A stretch of 64,000 nt of DNA from Alectoria sarmentosa (GCA_009733775.1 WOGZ01000146.1:17691-81690); one strand, 5' to 3'. Counted from the first letter of the stretch, positions 44,162 through 57,899 are shown. Notes: a model not told the origin generated them from the sequence alone. Program-made: numbers and translations.

Positions 44162-44691
44162 CGCTTCTCACCAATATAAAAGGTGAAGTATATAGTCAGG
44201 CTTTCAAAGAAGGACCACAAGTGAGATTTTTGCTTGACTGTCAACAAGAACTAACCTCAGCGACTCGAGACCGAGAATTAGTATCGTAGCTGCACCGTAG
44301 TGTGTAAATAATCTGCTACCGTTAGGTGAATAACATCGTTCAAGACGTATAACGTTACGTGAATATTTCGATAATATAATGTAATTACTCAACAATCGCC
44401 TTTTAACGATTTCGTAAACTAAAAAAATACGGATATTATATGTCATAAAATTTTACGTTTTTGTTTTTAAAAGATTTTAAATTCGAATCACGATCGTTTT
44501 CATCGCGTACGCGTTTAACTTTTTTATATATAATAATTACAATAAAAATCTTTTCACATTAATTCGATATATTATTATTAATTAAAATTCGATTTTTTAA
44601 TATAAATTAAAATTTTATTAAAAACATTTTTTTATACTTTTTTATTAAAATCGATAAATGAATTTTTTTTTGAATAAGTTTTAAAAATTAT

Positions 44692-44727
<36 letters not shown>

Positions 44728-45639
44728 TATTTATAAACGAATAGATAACGATTAAATAAATTAACGATAAAATGAAATAAATATTGAATCTTTTATATAT
44801 TATATATTATATTGTTTAAAAAATCGTATTTAATAAATTATTAATTATTAATATCGCTTTTTAAGAATTTTGTATATTAAATAAATTTGAAAATGTTAAT
44901 AATAAAGTATTTAAAAATTTTAATAAACACAATTTTCGCGTCGCGAAATTAACGTATATATTATAAAAGCGAAAGTATTTAAAATAATTTAATAAAGCTC
45001 GCTTAAATCGTTTATTTAAATTACGTATTACGTAACTAAGATGCGTTTTTAACACGTTTAATAAAAGTTTTAAATATTCGCAATTTTTTAATTTTTTTTT
45101 AACTATTAATTTATTTAATAATTTATTAATTTAAATTCGTTATTACGTTTATAAATTTTGTAATTATTTAATTACTATGTAATTTTACTAAAAAGAAATT
45201 TTATTATCTTATATATATTTTCTTTCGCTTTTACTTTAATAAAATTTCAATTTTTCGAAAAAAATAAATTTAATTTTATAAATAAAGTTTTTCGTTTAAA
45301 ACGAAGTTATAAATGTAATAATTAACGTTTTTATTATAAATAAAATTATAAATATAATAATTAATGTTTTTTAACGATATTTTAAAAATGTTTATTATAA
45401 AATTTATTAATTCGAGTATTTAACGTAAAAAGCTCGCGTTTTTATAACATTTACGATTTTTCTCTTTTATATATTAAAGACGCTTTTTTAAAAAATAAAT
45501 TTTCGAAAACTATTAACGTTATTTAAGCGTTAATCTTAATTATTTTTAATTTAAACGATTAATTTTAAAATAAAATCGACATTATAATAATATTAATTTT
45601 TTTTTTCTTAAATTAAAAAAATAAAAAATAAAAAAACGT

Positions 45640-47240
45640 TTATATTTATATTATCAAATAAACGTAAAAAGATAAAAATATAATATAATTATTAAATTTA
45701 ATAATTAAATTATATAATAAAGTTAATTATTAAAAAAATTAAAAGAAAATTTTAAAATATAAAAAATAAATTTATATTTATATAATATTTTTATATACGA
45801 AATAATTTCGAAATTAATTAATAAAATTTAATTTTTATAATTTTTATAAATTTTTATAAAAGATAGCGCTGCGATAACTTATATTTTATATAAAATATAT
45901 ACGATTATTCGATTTAACAATTTAAAAAAAAAATTATATTTATGTCGTTAAATAAGCGTAAATGAATAAATATATATAAAAAACGTAATATTATTATTAA
46001 GTTTAATAATTAAATTATATAATAAAGTTAATTTCTAAAAAAATAAAAAATAAATTCGAAATATATTAAAAAAATTTATCTTTATTAAATATTTTATCTA
46101 CGAGATAATAGTTACGAGATTAATTAATTAAGTTTAAATTTTATTAATTTTACAAAATTATTAAAGCGAAAATTTTATAGCGAAAATATAAAAAACTTTT
46201 ATAAAATTAAATAAAACGTATCGATTATAAAGCGCGATATTCTCGAATTCTTTTAATTTATAATTTAATATTAATCGCAATTTTATAATTTTTTTATAAA
46301 GAATAATAATAACGTATATTTTATAAAAAACGTATATATATATAAAATTTAATATTAAAATATATTATAAAGTTTTATATATTAACGATAAAATTAATAA
46401 ATTAAATAATTTAAAGTTATTTAATTTAATATACATAAATATTATATAAATATAAATAAACGAAAATAATAAATCTATCGAATTATTTAAATAAATAAAA
46501 AAATATAAACGAAAATTATATATTAAGATTGTAATTTTAATAAAATTGAAGTAAATATTAATAATTTAAATAAATTTGTTATGAGAAATAAAGTTAATTT
46601 ATAACATCATCTTTTTTTTTCAAATAATGTTTTAGCGCTATAATTTAATCTCGATCGTTTTTAACGTTATAAATAACGTTACTTTAATTATTATATATAT
46701 ATACTCGCTAAAAATAAAAAAATAAAAGAAAATAAAAAACTTTCAATATTATATTAATTATTTTTCTTCGATATGAATATTGTTATTAATATTACACTTT
46801 GATAATTTAATAAATACTTTATCGCGAAAGCATTATTTAAATATTTTAAAACTTTAAAAAATGAAGTATCTTGATAAAAAAATAATTAAATAATAATTAT
46901 TTAAAAGATTTTAAAGATTTTAAAAATATAATATTCGACGTTTCGTTAAATCGTATTAAATCGAATAATTATATGCGTTTTATATAATATATACATTATC
47001 GTAACGTTATCTTTTATAAAATTTTATAAAAATTATAAAATTTGAATTTAATAAATTAATTTTACAATTGTCTCGTTAATAAAAATATTTAAGAAATATA
47101 AATTTATTTAATATACTTCGAAATTTTCTTTTATTTTTTAAAAATTAATTTTATTCAATAATTTAATTTATAAATTCAATAATAATATTATGTTTTTTAT
47201 ATATTTTTATTTATCTGCGTTTATTTAACGACGTAAATAA
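45640..47240. repeat. Inverted repeat cluster: two direct copies and one inverted copy
   Basis: Copy a (about 45,640-45,920) and copy b (about 45,935-46,180) share, in order, the segments TTTAATAATTAAATTATATA, ATAAAGTTAATT and a later stretch before an ACGA dinucleotide cluster. The reverse complement of about 46,925-47,240 contains the same order of segments, including TCGTTAAATAAACGC and ATTATTCGATTTAA. Spacing between the inverted arms is about 0.75 kb. They could be LTRs or terminal inverted repeats of a decayed element. Confidence 0.55.
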
Positions 47241-47599
47241 TATATATTATATTTTTAATTTCTTTAATTTTCTGATTTTTTTTTTATATTATCGTTACGA
47301 TATCGATTTTATTTAAAAATTAAATATTTTAAATCGAAAATAATTAAAATAAACGTTTAAATAACGTTAATAAATTTCGAAAGTTTATTATTATAAAAGA
47401 AAATTAATTTAAAAAAACGATTTAAATGTATTAAAAAGAAAAATCGTCGTTTTTAATAAAAACGAAAATCTTTTACATTAAAAGTTCGTAATAATAAATT
47501 TCGCAATAAGAATTTAAAAGATATTATTTAAAAAAACGTTAATTATTATATTTACAATTTCGTTTATTATCGAAATATTAATTATTACGCTCGCGATTA

Positions 47600-49620
47600 C
47601 GCTTTTAACGAAAATATTTATTTTTAAAATTAAGATTATTCGTTTTAAAAAGTTGAAATCTTATTTAAATAAAAATGAAAAAGAGTATATACGTTGATTT
47701 CGCGATATAAAAATTATTTTTATCGAAGTTTTTAAGTATTTTATTATGAATATTTTCAAATTTATTTATTATAAAAAGTTTTTAAAAAGTAATATTAATA
47801 ATTAATAATATATTAAATATATATAAAAAAATAATAATAATATAACGTATAAGAATTTTAAATACTTTATATTTAATTTTATCGTCGATTCGATTAATCG
47901 TCGTTTATTTATTTATAAAAAATGAAAAAAGATTAATTAAAAATTTAATTAAAAAATCACGATTTTTAAAATTTATTTAAAAAAATTTAAAAGTTTATTT
48001 ATTAATTTTAATAAAAAATAAAAAATAAACTTTTTTTTTATAAAATTTTAATTTACGTTAAAAAATCGAGGTTTAAATAATAATAATATATTTAAATAAC
48101 GAAAAGAAATTCTTTTTATAATTATTATATATAAAGAAAATTTTTAAGTACGTGCGCGACGAAAATGATCGCGATTTAAATTTAAAATCTTTCAAAAATA
48201 AAAACGTAAAAAGTTCGTTTTTAAATTCTCGAATTTCGAAATTTAATAAATTTAATCGTGACGATAACGATAAAATGTTACACATTTATAAAAATAACGA
48301 AAATAAACGAAAAAACGAATTTAAAGTTAAATATAAATTTTTTATTTATTTTCATTATAATAAATAATGTTATATTAAATTTCATTATTTGAATAAAAAT
48401 AAATTATTTATTTATATCGTTATTATTACGATTAAAAACGATTCGATTTCGCAATCGTTTTAAAAATGAAATCGAAAAATTAAAAAATTAAAATACTTTT
48501 TATTATTATTATGAAAAAATAAATTATAATGTAAGATAAATCGAAATAATTCGTTACTTTACTCGATTATAAAATTAACGTTAATTGAATTTTTTAAATA
48601 TTTACGATTTAATTAAATTTGTAATCTTATAATAACGTTATTTTATCGACGTCGAAAACGTTAAACGATTAAAATATATTTTGTTATAACGTTTATATAT
48701 TAATTTATTTATTTATCGATAATTGAAATTAAGATAAAAAGTGTAAAATATTATTTTATATTTTTTTGTTAATTTTTTTTTTAATATCGTTTTAAATATG
48801 TTTATTTTAAATTAATTGCATATATTATTTAACTTTAAAACGATTTAATAAAGATTTAAAATCAATTTTGAAAGAATTTGAGTTAAGAAAATAAATTAAT
48901 TCGTTGCGAATATCGATAAAAAGTTTAATGTGTTCGCAATCGTATACGTTGCGATAATGCGAAACGAAGAAAAAAATGTATTTAACTTAAAAAATTTTAA
49001 AAAATTATTACAATTTAAAAACGTTTTTTCGGAAAAAAAATTAATACTTTATTTATATTTGAATAAAAACTTTATTATTAAAATTAAAGATGATAAAAAT
49101 CGATTATATAAACTTTTGTATAATTTATTTTAAATGAAGTTATCGAAATTATAACGTTATTTAAAAAATGTTTTTAAAAAAATTGAATTCGATATTCGAC
49201 TTTTTTCGCAAAAATGTTAATTTTATTTATATTTAAAAAGAATAACGAATTGCGTTTTTATATAAATTATAAAAAATTGAATACAATAATTATTAAAAAT
49301 CGACATTTACTATTTTTGATCGAAAACGTTAAATCGTTTTTACGACGTTAAGATTTTTACGAAATTATATTTAAAAAATGTTTATTATAAGATTTAAATC
49401 AAAAAAAGCGATAAATAAAAAATTACGTTTCGCATTCGCTATAATTATTTCAAATGTTTAATTATATCTTTTAAATTAATTAATGCTTCGATTATATTTT
49501 GAACGTATATTAATAAATACTTTTTATATAATATATTTAAATAGTATTTTAATTTATAACGTCGATATATTAAAATATTAATAATATATTAAATATATAT
49601 TTAAAAAATTATATTAATTT
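47600..49620 (+). mobile_element. Ty3/Gypsy retrotransposon fossil 1 (gag zinc knuckle and reverse transcriptase)
   Basis: Plus-strand translation, allowing stops, gives a decayed Gypsy pol. Near 48,320-48,400, FIYFHYNK-stop-CYIKFHY lines up with a CxxCxxxxHxxxxC zinc knuckle in which Cys codons read as Tyr. From 48,930 the frame reads KKLLQFKNVFSEKKL, FIIKIKDDKNRLYKLLYNL (normally P-LYNLS), CVFI, KIFTKLYLKNVYYKI, KITFRIRYNYFKCLI and NASIIF-stop-TYINKY. This matches the usual order of Gypsy reverse-transcriptase blocks: AKIFTKLDLRNAY, WKTAFRTRYGHFEY, APATFQ. No integrase was seen downstream before the minus-strand Copia relic begins. Dead element. Confidence 0.8.
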
Positions 49621-50040
49621 CAATTGTGTATTAAGAAAAAAAAAATTATTTATAATGAATAAATTAAAATTTTAACATTTATCGTATTTATTAAAAACGT
49701 TACGATAAATCAAAAACAAATAATAATAATTCGAAATTAATTTAAATTAAAAAGTTATCGAAAAACGCAAGTTTTTTTAAAGTTTATAAACTTTTATCGA
49801 CGATTTATTTATAATAATTTTATTATAATTACGTAATTAATTAATTTATTAAAAGATAATAAAAACGATAAAAAGTTTAAGTTTTTTGTGAAAATATAAT
49901 ATAAAACACTTAATTGTATTGCTTTAAAAGTGTTATAAAAGAAAGTGCGATTTAAGTTATAAGCGCATATGCCCGTCACGTAATTTATTATATAATTTAA
50001 ATTTCGACACTCTTTTTCGCACGCATATTTTTAAGAAAAT

Positions 50041-50105
50041 CGAACGTCGAATAGATAAAATAAATCGAACGTCGAATAGTTATAATAAGTTTAACGTCGA
50101 ATAAT
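50041..50105 (+). repeat. Three short tandem repeats, CGAACGTCGAATAG
   Basis: Units at 50,041-50,054 and 50,066-50,079 are identical (14 bp) and a third at 50,092-50,105 is close; period about 25 bp. They lie in a locally less decayed stretch (GCATATGCCCGTCACG at about 49,965). They may be part of an LTR. Confidence 0.6.
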
Positions 50106-50154
50106 TAATGTGAAATTGTTTTTATAATTATTTTTTATTTTTTATACGCATTAT

Positions 50155-50395
50155 AAAAACTCGAATTTTAAATACGAAATTCAAAACTCGCGATGTTCAA
50201 AATCGAATAAAAATAATAAAAATTCGAAAAAGAAAATAATCTTTTTTCTCATAAATCATTTTTATTTTTATAAATTATTTTTATTTCTTATACACTATTT
50301 TTATTTTTTATAAATATTCGAATTTTAAAAATAAGATTTAAATTTTACGATATTCAAAATCGCATAAAAAGAATAAAAATCGAAAATCTGAAAAC
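50155..50395 (+). repeat. Tandem duplication, two units about 165 bp apart
   Basis: Both units contain CTCGAATTTTAAA or TTCGAATTTTAAA, then CGATATTCAAAATCG (or CGATGTTCAAAATCG), followed by AAAA-GAATAAAAAT. Low-complexity T-rich DNA separates them. Origin unclear. Confidence 0.5.
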
Positions 50396-51199
50396 GACTG
50401 TTTTTTTGAACATATTCGCCACGATAACACATAAAAAATTTTTTTTTGACGAAAAATCGTTTTTTAACAAATTTATTTACAAATTATTTAATATATATTA
50501 AAAATCGATCGATATATAATCGATAAATATATATAAAAGTTTATTTTTCAATTAAACGAAATATTTCGAATTGCATATACATATATTTATATATATATGA
50601 TCGACTATAAAATTTATAAAATCGATTTAAAATATTAATATTTAATAATAATAATTAATAATGTGTATATAAAAAATATATAATAACGATGTTTATAATA
50701 ATAATAACGACAATAACGCTTAAAAACATAAATATAATAACTTTAAAAATATAAGTATAATAATTTTAAAACTATAAATATAATAATTTTAATAAAAATA
50801 TTTAAAATAATTAACGAAAAAACAATAACAACGATCTTTTAAATAACGTTATAAATTTCAAATTTAAATCGAATATAAATATAAATGTTTCGAAAAAAAT
50901 CGCAAAATTTATTAAATATAATTATAATAACGATAAATTAACTTTTAATATAATAATAATATAATGAAGTTTTAACACGTTAAAATTAATATTAAAATTT
51001 TACGAACAATTTCGATTTCGATCGATTATTCGATCGATTATTCGAAATATAAAAATTAATAAAATCGTTTTTTTAAAACTAAAAGCGTTAAATAATAACA
51101 ATAAGACGATTTAAATAATTTAAACGTCTTAAACGTCTCTTTTAAAATAACGATTTAGATAATTTTAAATAAATAATGTGAAACTATTTTCACTTTAAA

Positions 51200-54100
51200 G
51201 ATATCGCGAAAAATAATAAATTTATCAAAATATAAAATCTTAGTAAAATCATTAATTATTTATTTGTTATTAAAAATATATTAAACATTCACAATTTCAT
51301 TATTAACTTTTTCGCGTATAAAATAATATATAATATTAATGTGTTTAATATAAGCATAAAATTAACCGTTTTTTATAAAAATAATTACGTTTTAATTATT
51401 TTCAAAGATCACAATAATTTTAAAATTCAAATTATTAAATCGTAAAAATTAATTAAGAAAGTTTTTTAATTAAATAACTTTTTTAATAACTTACGTTTAA
51501 TCGATATATTTTATCTCACAAATAAATAATATTATAATAACTTAACGTTTATTTAATCAATTAATAATATCGTTATTTAAATTAAATAAATAATCAAAAA
51601 AAAAACGATATCGAAACGAGTTTTCAATATAATATATATAAAAAAACCCATAATAAATTAATATTTTTCACGAAACTTTTTAAAAATCACGTAATTTTTT
51701 TCGAAAAGCGTTAATTTGCGATTGATTTTAAATAATATATTAATAAAGATAAGATTTCAATATTTGAAATAATTAAGAAAACGTGTAATATACGCTTTTT
51801 ATTTTAAACGAATGATATTATTATAACGATTTCTTTTAACGATTATATTTAAATAAAAGACGCATAATTTGAAATTTGATATGTGAAACTTTACATTTAA
51901 CGCATCTTTAATTCGTTTAATAATAACTTTATTGCGATTTATAATCAAAATATCATCGACATAAAACATTACAATTTTTTTTTAAAGATTTATAAACATA
52001 TTATCGTTCGATTTAATAAAATTAAAATCGAGTTTTTTTATATAAGTCGAGAAATGTAAATATCAAATCTTAAAAAACTATTTTAAATTATAAAAAACCT
52101 TATTTAACTTATAAATCTTAATATTATTTTTATTAAAGCCTTTAAAACATCGTTTTAAAAAAAACGATTTTAACGTTCATTTATTTCACGTTTTAATTTA
52201 TAATCGTCGTAAACGCAAAAATCGTTTTATAATTTATAAACTTTATTATCGACGCGAAAATGTTATAATAATTATAATTTTCTTATTATTCGAATCCTCG
52301 AACAATTTAACGTGTTTTATAACGAATAGTTTTTCTCTTAAAATCTCGCTTTATAATATAAATTCAACGATTTCGAAAAACACGAGCCCTTAAAAACGTT
52401 TAAATATAACATTAAATGTTATTATTTATAAAAAACTTATATTCATTTAACATATTAATCTCTTAATTTATATAAAATAAATTATTAAAAATCGTTTATT
52501 TATAAATTATAAATTCGAAAATGTTAAATTTATTAACATGATTCGCAAAAAAGATAAAAACAACGAAAACTTTCGTTAAAAAATTAAATAATAAATCACG
52601 AATATTCGAAGTAGTGAGATTTTTATAATCATTAAATAATTTTTAAATAATTTTATACTCGAAATGTTCCCGCACAATTCTTATTTCAATAAATTTTAAA
52701 AACATTAACGATAAAAAAACGGCGACAGATTTAACGATTAATATAATAAATTTAATAAATGTTACAAATACACGCATTGCAATAACGATAAAATAAGATT
52801 CTTGAAAACGATTAACGATTAACGATAATCGAATATTCGTTAACGATAATCGATTTGACGATTTAATCGAAATTATAAATTTAACTTTTAATAATACAAT
52901 AATACGTTATTTATTTAATGTTTCTTTTATAATAAATGTTAATACGAAAAAACGTTAACGTTTATTTGAAGATTTATAAATCTTAATTCTTTTTTCGAAA
53001 TTCACGAAATGTAAACGTTTTTTGACGAAATGTATATCGTTAATACGAATAATCTTTTTTTTATTAAATTATAAAGACGAAAAATGAATTCGCTTTTATA
53101 ATTTAAAAAATACATTTCTCACTTTTATTTACAAGCTTTTTTTAAATTTACTTTAAAACGTAAACGATAAAATTAATAATACGTAAATTAAAAAAAAAAA
53201 ATTTACGATGATAAAAGATTTCGAAAAATATGATAATAATTTTAATATTAAAAAAACGCATCGTTAAATAATTAATTATAATCACTATTTTAAATCAAAA
53301 AAATTTATTAAAATTGAAACTTAATAAAATTGAATGCATTTTATTTATCAAAATTTAATTAAATCGCTTAACGACTTTATTTATTTCGAAATTATTTATA
53401 ATAATAAGTTTTTACTTAATGCCCGCTTAAATGAAATATTCAAAAAAAAACTTTATTAATATATTCGTTTTTATTATTGAAACGAATACGATAAATTCGA
53501 TAATCGCGAAATTTTAAATAAATTTTAAAACGTAAAAATATAATGAAAATCTCACTTTTGTAACGAATATAATAAATTTTAAAACAATAAATAAAATCAT
53601 CTTTAAACGTTATAAAATATTTACAATCGTTAAAATTAATAAAAATTAAAGATTTAACAAAATCGTTATAAATAAATTCGTTTAATAAAATATCGAACGC
53701 TATAAGCGAATTATGAAAAATAATTTTTTAATAATTTATCATATAATATTCGTAAATATATTTCTTAATAATGTTTTTGAAAATATTTATATTTATAATA
53801 ATATTAAAAAGTTTATTAAAAGTTTATTAATTTAAATAACTTATATAAATATATTATAATTAATAAATTAAATTCGAAAAAACGTTATAAGTGATTAAAA
53901 TATTATTATCTTTTTATAAGTTTAAAAATAATCGCGATTTCGCGTATCGATTAACGTTATATTATCTTAAATTAAAATATAATCTTTTTTATAAAAAGTA
54001 ATTTCAATATCAACATTTAAAAGCTTTTTAATTGATAAAAGATTAACGTTTACATTCAACACGTATAAAATATTAAAAATTATTAAAATAATGCGTTTAT

Positions 54101-55600
54101 TATTAACATTAAAATTAAAATTAATAATATCGTAAATAAAAATTAAACTTTAACATTTTCAATGTCTTTAATAAATTAAAATTAAACTTTAATATAAATA
54201 ATAAATATTAAACGATCGATAAAAAAATAACGAGTGTAATTAAAATTTATCATAATTCGAATATCGAGATTCGTAAATTTGACGAATAATAAATTTTTAT
54301 TCAAATTAAGATTCGTTATTAAATTAATAAAAAATTTGTTTTCGTTTTAATTTATTTGATTAATTGTAGTTAAAATGTTAAAATCATTTAAAATAAGATT
54401 CGAATAACTTTAATTATTCAATTTATTTAAGAATATTATATGAATATAAAGATAATCGTTTTCTTTTAAAACGTACGCTATATTAACGTTAAAATAATTA
54501 TTTTCTTTTCAAACGAAAACGTTAAATAACGCTTCTTCGATGCGTTTACGTTTAATATTTAAAACGTTAATACTCGAATAAATAATATCGATTTGACTTT
54601 TTTTTTTTTTTTTTTTTTTTTATAAATTTCTCAAATTTTAAATAAGAGAATTTAATTTAACATTTAATAAAAAAATGTTTAAATTTGCGATTAACAATTT
54701 TATAAAAAGTATAAATTTCGCGATTAATAAAATCAAAACCGCCGAAATCGTTTTTGATAAATTATTTATTTTTATTATTACGATAAATGAGTATAATAAC
54801 ATTTTTTTTTTAATTATAAATATATAACGCTTTTTATTTATTACGTCGTGAATAATTAAATCGAATTTAATTATATTTAAATTATAATATATATAAATTT
54901 TAATGTAAATTATTATAAAAACATTATAAATTTCATCGAATTTTATAAAAAAGAATTAAATGAAATAAAACTTCGATAATAATAATGAGTTATTTAAATT
55001 AACGATTTCGATATTAATTTTATAAAAGTTTTTATTATATTAATAAACGTCTTTTTCGAAATTAATGTTAATGTTATATAGTTAATATATAAGCTCGATA
55101 TAAAGTTTAAAGCTTATAAGTTTATAATAAATATTAATAACGTTTAACATAATTTAAAAGTTTTTATTATATTTTTTAATAAATTAATAATTAACGTAAT
55201 TAAAATGTTAATAAATAATTACGTAAATTTTAAACTTAAAAATATCAATAAAAATTAAAAAATTATTCAACATTAATTAATCGTTTATATCTTCGCTTTA
55301 TCTGATATATTCGATAATAAATTTCAAAATAATAATAAAAATTAAAAAGAAATTGTTTTTATTATTTATAAAAACATTTTCAATAACATTTTAAACGTTA
55401 AATTCAATTATCGATCTCGAATAAAATAAATAAAGAAATATAAAAAACTAATAATAATAATTAAAATAACGAAAACGAAAACGAAAATTCTTTTATCACG
55501 ATAAAAAATAAATCGAAAATGTCGCTTTAAAAAATGTTGCTTTAAAAAAGTATTAAAATAAATAAATTAATAATAATTTAAAAAACGATTTAAACGTTTC
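51200..55600 (-). mobile_element. Ty1/Copia retrotransposon fossil
   Basis: Minus-strand translation around 52,150-51,830 gives a decayed Copia reverse transcriptase: VYKLNKVFYNLK-stop-FFKI, STYIKKLDFNFIKSNDNMFI, then VMFYVDDILIINRNKVIIKR and IKDALNVKFHISNFKLCVFYL. This follows the family order NKALYGLKQSPR, LKKLGF, YVDDILI, FKMKDLG, FYLG. The YVDD catalytic box is intact. Flanking minus-strand DNA up to about 55,600 would hold integrase and gag, but only weak traces were seen. Element ends and LTRs were not identified, so the limits given are approximate. Confidence 0.75.
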
Positions 55601-55964
55601 AAAAAAAATTAATTATTGAAAATTAATCTTTTGCGTAACGTATATAAAATCAGCCCTAAAGTTAATTTTAAAATTAATCGTATCTTGATATTATCTTGGC
55701 GAATAAGCTTAAAACCACGATTCTTTTATATTTTTTATATATTTAATTAACTCACATATAATATTTATTATATATTTTTTAATAAATTATAAACTTCATT
55801 TATGACGATAAAAGAATAACATTTATTCTCGCACTTTTTATATAAATATCTTATTAATAATGATTTAAAATAAATTATTATTACATTACGATAGCTCGTT
55901 TATTTTAATTCGTAACTTTCGACGAATTAAATTATCGTAATTTAAATACAAAAAATATCGAATT

Positions 55965-56480
55965 AAGTTTTTTCGTATAAAGCATTTCGTTTTATATTAT
56001 CGAGCATTTAATTTTATTCGAGCGTTTCGTTTTATATTATCGAACATTTTATTCTTTTATATTTTTTCGTATAAAGCATTTCGTTTTATATTATCGAACA
56101 TTTTATTTTTTTAAGTTTTTTTATATAAAGCATTTCGTTTTATATTATTAAATATTTCATTTTTTTAAGTTTTTTCGCATAAGGCATTTCGTCTCATATT
56201 ATCGAGCATTTAATTTCATTTAAACATTTCGTCTCATATTATCGAATATTTCATTTTTTCAAATTTCATTTTATAAAGCATTTCGTTTTATATTATCGAA
56301 CATCTTATTTTTTTTTAAATATAATTACAAAATATCGAATTAAGTTTCTTTATATAAGGTATTTAATTTTTTTACACGAGCAATAAGTTTTTTCGTATAA
56401 AATATTTCGTTTTATATTATCGAATAACAAGTTTCTTTATATAAAGTATTTCGTTTCATTTTATCGAGTATTAAATCTCG
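55965..56480 (+). repeat. Minisatellite 1 inside the LTR element
   Basis: About seven imperfect units, 50-75 bp each, are built on GTATAAAGCATTTCGTTTTA followed by TATTATCGAACATTT and a T-rich spacer with AAGTTTTTTCG. Unit length varies through loss or gain of the spacer. Some units keep CTCATATTATCGAGC, others read TTTATATTATCGAAC, so they decayed independently after amplification. Confidence 0.75.
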
Positions 56481-56619
56481 AATTCAACGAACTTTTTATT
56501 ACAAAAAAAAGAAATAAATTTCTATTTTTTATTAAGCTTTTTATAATAAAAAAAGAAAAAAGTTTTAAATTTATCGAGTTTCTTACAAATAAGAAAATTA
56601 AGTTTTAAAGAATTTTTCA

Positions 56620-57300
56620 AAATAATATAAAAATATGTCTTTAATTAAGACGTTAAGTCTCAAATTATTATTAAGCTTTTTATATTATAAAAGAGAATAA
56701 ATTTTTATATTAAAGCAATTTCTCGTATTATTAAAAGAAATAAATTTTTATTTCGAATTAAGCTTCTCATATAAAGAGAATCACGTCTTTAATTAAAACG
56801 TTAAATTTTAAATTATTATTAAGTTTCTTATATTATAAAGAAAAATAAGTTTTTATATTAAAGTAACTTTTCGTATTATAAAGAAAAATAAGTTTTTATA
56901 TTAAAACGATATCTTTTAAATTCTTATTAAGTTTTTTATATTATAAAGTGAAAAAAGTTTTTATATTAAAACATCGTAACGTATCGTTATAACAATTAAA
57001 CTTTCGTATTAAAAAGAAAAACAAGTTTTTACATTAAAGCGTTAAATTTTAAATTGTTATTAAGCTTCTCGTATTATAAAGAAAAATAAATTTTTATATT
57101 AAAATAACTTTTTATATTATAAAAAAGAATAAATCTTTACATTAAAGCGACAATTTTCAAATTTTAATTAAATTTTTATATCAAAAAGAGAAGCAAGGTT
57201 TTATATTAAAACGATATTTCTTAAATTTTTATTGAGCTTCTCGTATTATAAAGCGAAAAAAGTTTTTATATTAAAGCATCGTAACGTATCGTTATAAGAA
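56620..57300 (+). repeat. Minisatellite 2 inside the LTR element
   Basis: About ten imperfect units are built on AAGTTTTTATATTAAAGC with TTTCGTATTATAAAGAAAAA. Some units add TTAAATTTTTATTAAGCTTC. Two units carry CATCGTAACGTATCGTTATA (about 56,984 and 57,284), so a higher-order unit of about 300 bp also exists. Confidence 0.7.
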
Positions 57301-57899
57301 AATGTTAAAACAATCGTATATAATATCTCTTAACGCTATAAAAAAATGTTGAAAATTAATCTTTTATATAACGTATATAAAATTAACTTTAAAATTAGTT
57401 TTAAAGTTAGCTTTAAAACTAGCTTTAAAATTAATTTTAAAATTAATCGTATTTTAATATTATCTTAACGAATAAACTTAAAAACACGATTTTTCTATAT
57501 TTTATATATATTTAATTAACTCACACATAATATTTATTATATATTTTTTAACATTAATAAATGAAATTATTTATTTTTAACGCGTAAATTAAAGATTTTA
57601 ATATCGCTTATATTACGAGCGTACTCTACATTTTTAATAAAACTAACTTTTTTTTAACATCACATTTTTTTAACATTATTCGATTAAGCTTAACGTGATT
57701 TAATAAAAGCATTTATTTTTATATAAATGTTTTTTTTTATGTATATACTTTCTTCTCACTTAATTATCTTATTTAATACATTTATATAATATAACTTTAT
57801 GCTGATTTTAACATTATAATTAAATTATCTCATTTACTTTATTCGTATTAATTAACGAATTTAAAAAATCGTGCTGATAAAAACTTTATCAAAATATAA

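Larger units (their letters stand above)
55614..57553 (+). mobile_element. Short LTR-flanked non-autonomous element with tandem-repeat interior and candidate 5-bp target duplication
   Basis: Two direct repeats, 55,614-55,784 (171 bp) and 57,347-57,553 (207 bp), share GAAAATTAATCTTTT, GTATATAAAAT, TTTTAAAATTAATCGTAT, ATTATCTT-GCGAATAA and the stretch from TTTAATTAACTCACA to ATATTTTTTAA. The right copy begins TGTTGA and ends TTAACA, the inverted termini of an LTR; the left copy has TATTGA and TTAATA, each one C-to-T-type change away. TTAAT flanks both outer ends. Between them are 1.56 kb without coding potential, made of two families of tandem repeats. It resembles TRIM/LARD-type elements, but an interior built of minisatellite units is unusual. 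Orientation is uncertain. It is inserted next to the Copia relic. Confidence 0.65.

Noticed and set aside
44694..44724. 31-nt T tract, possibly the poly(A) tail of a minus-strand LINE
   Set aside because: No LINE reverse-transcriptase trace was seen next to it, and similar tracts occur elsewhere in the block.
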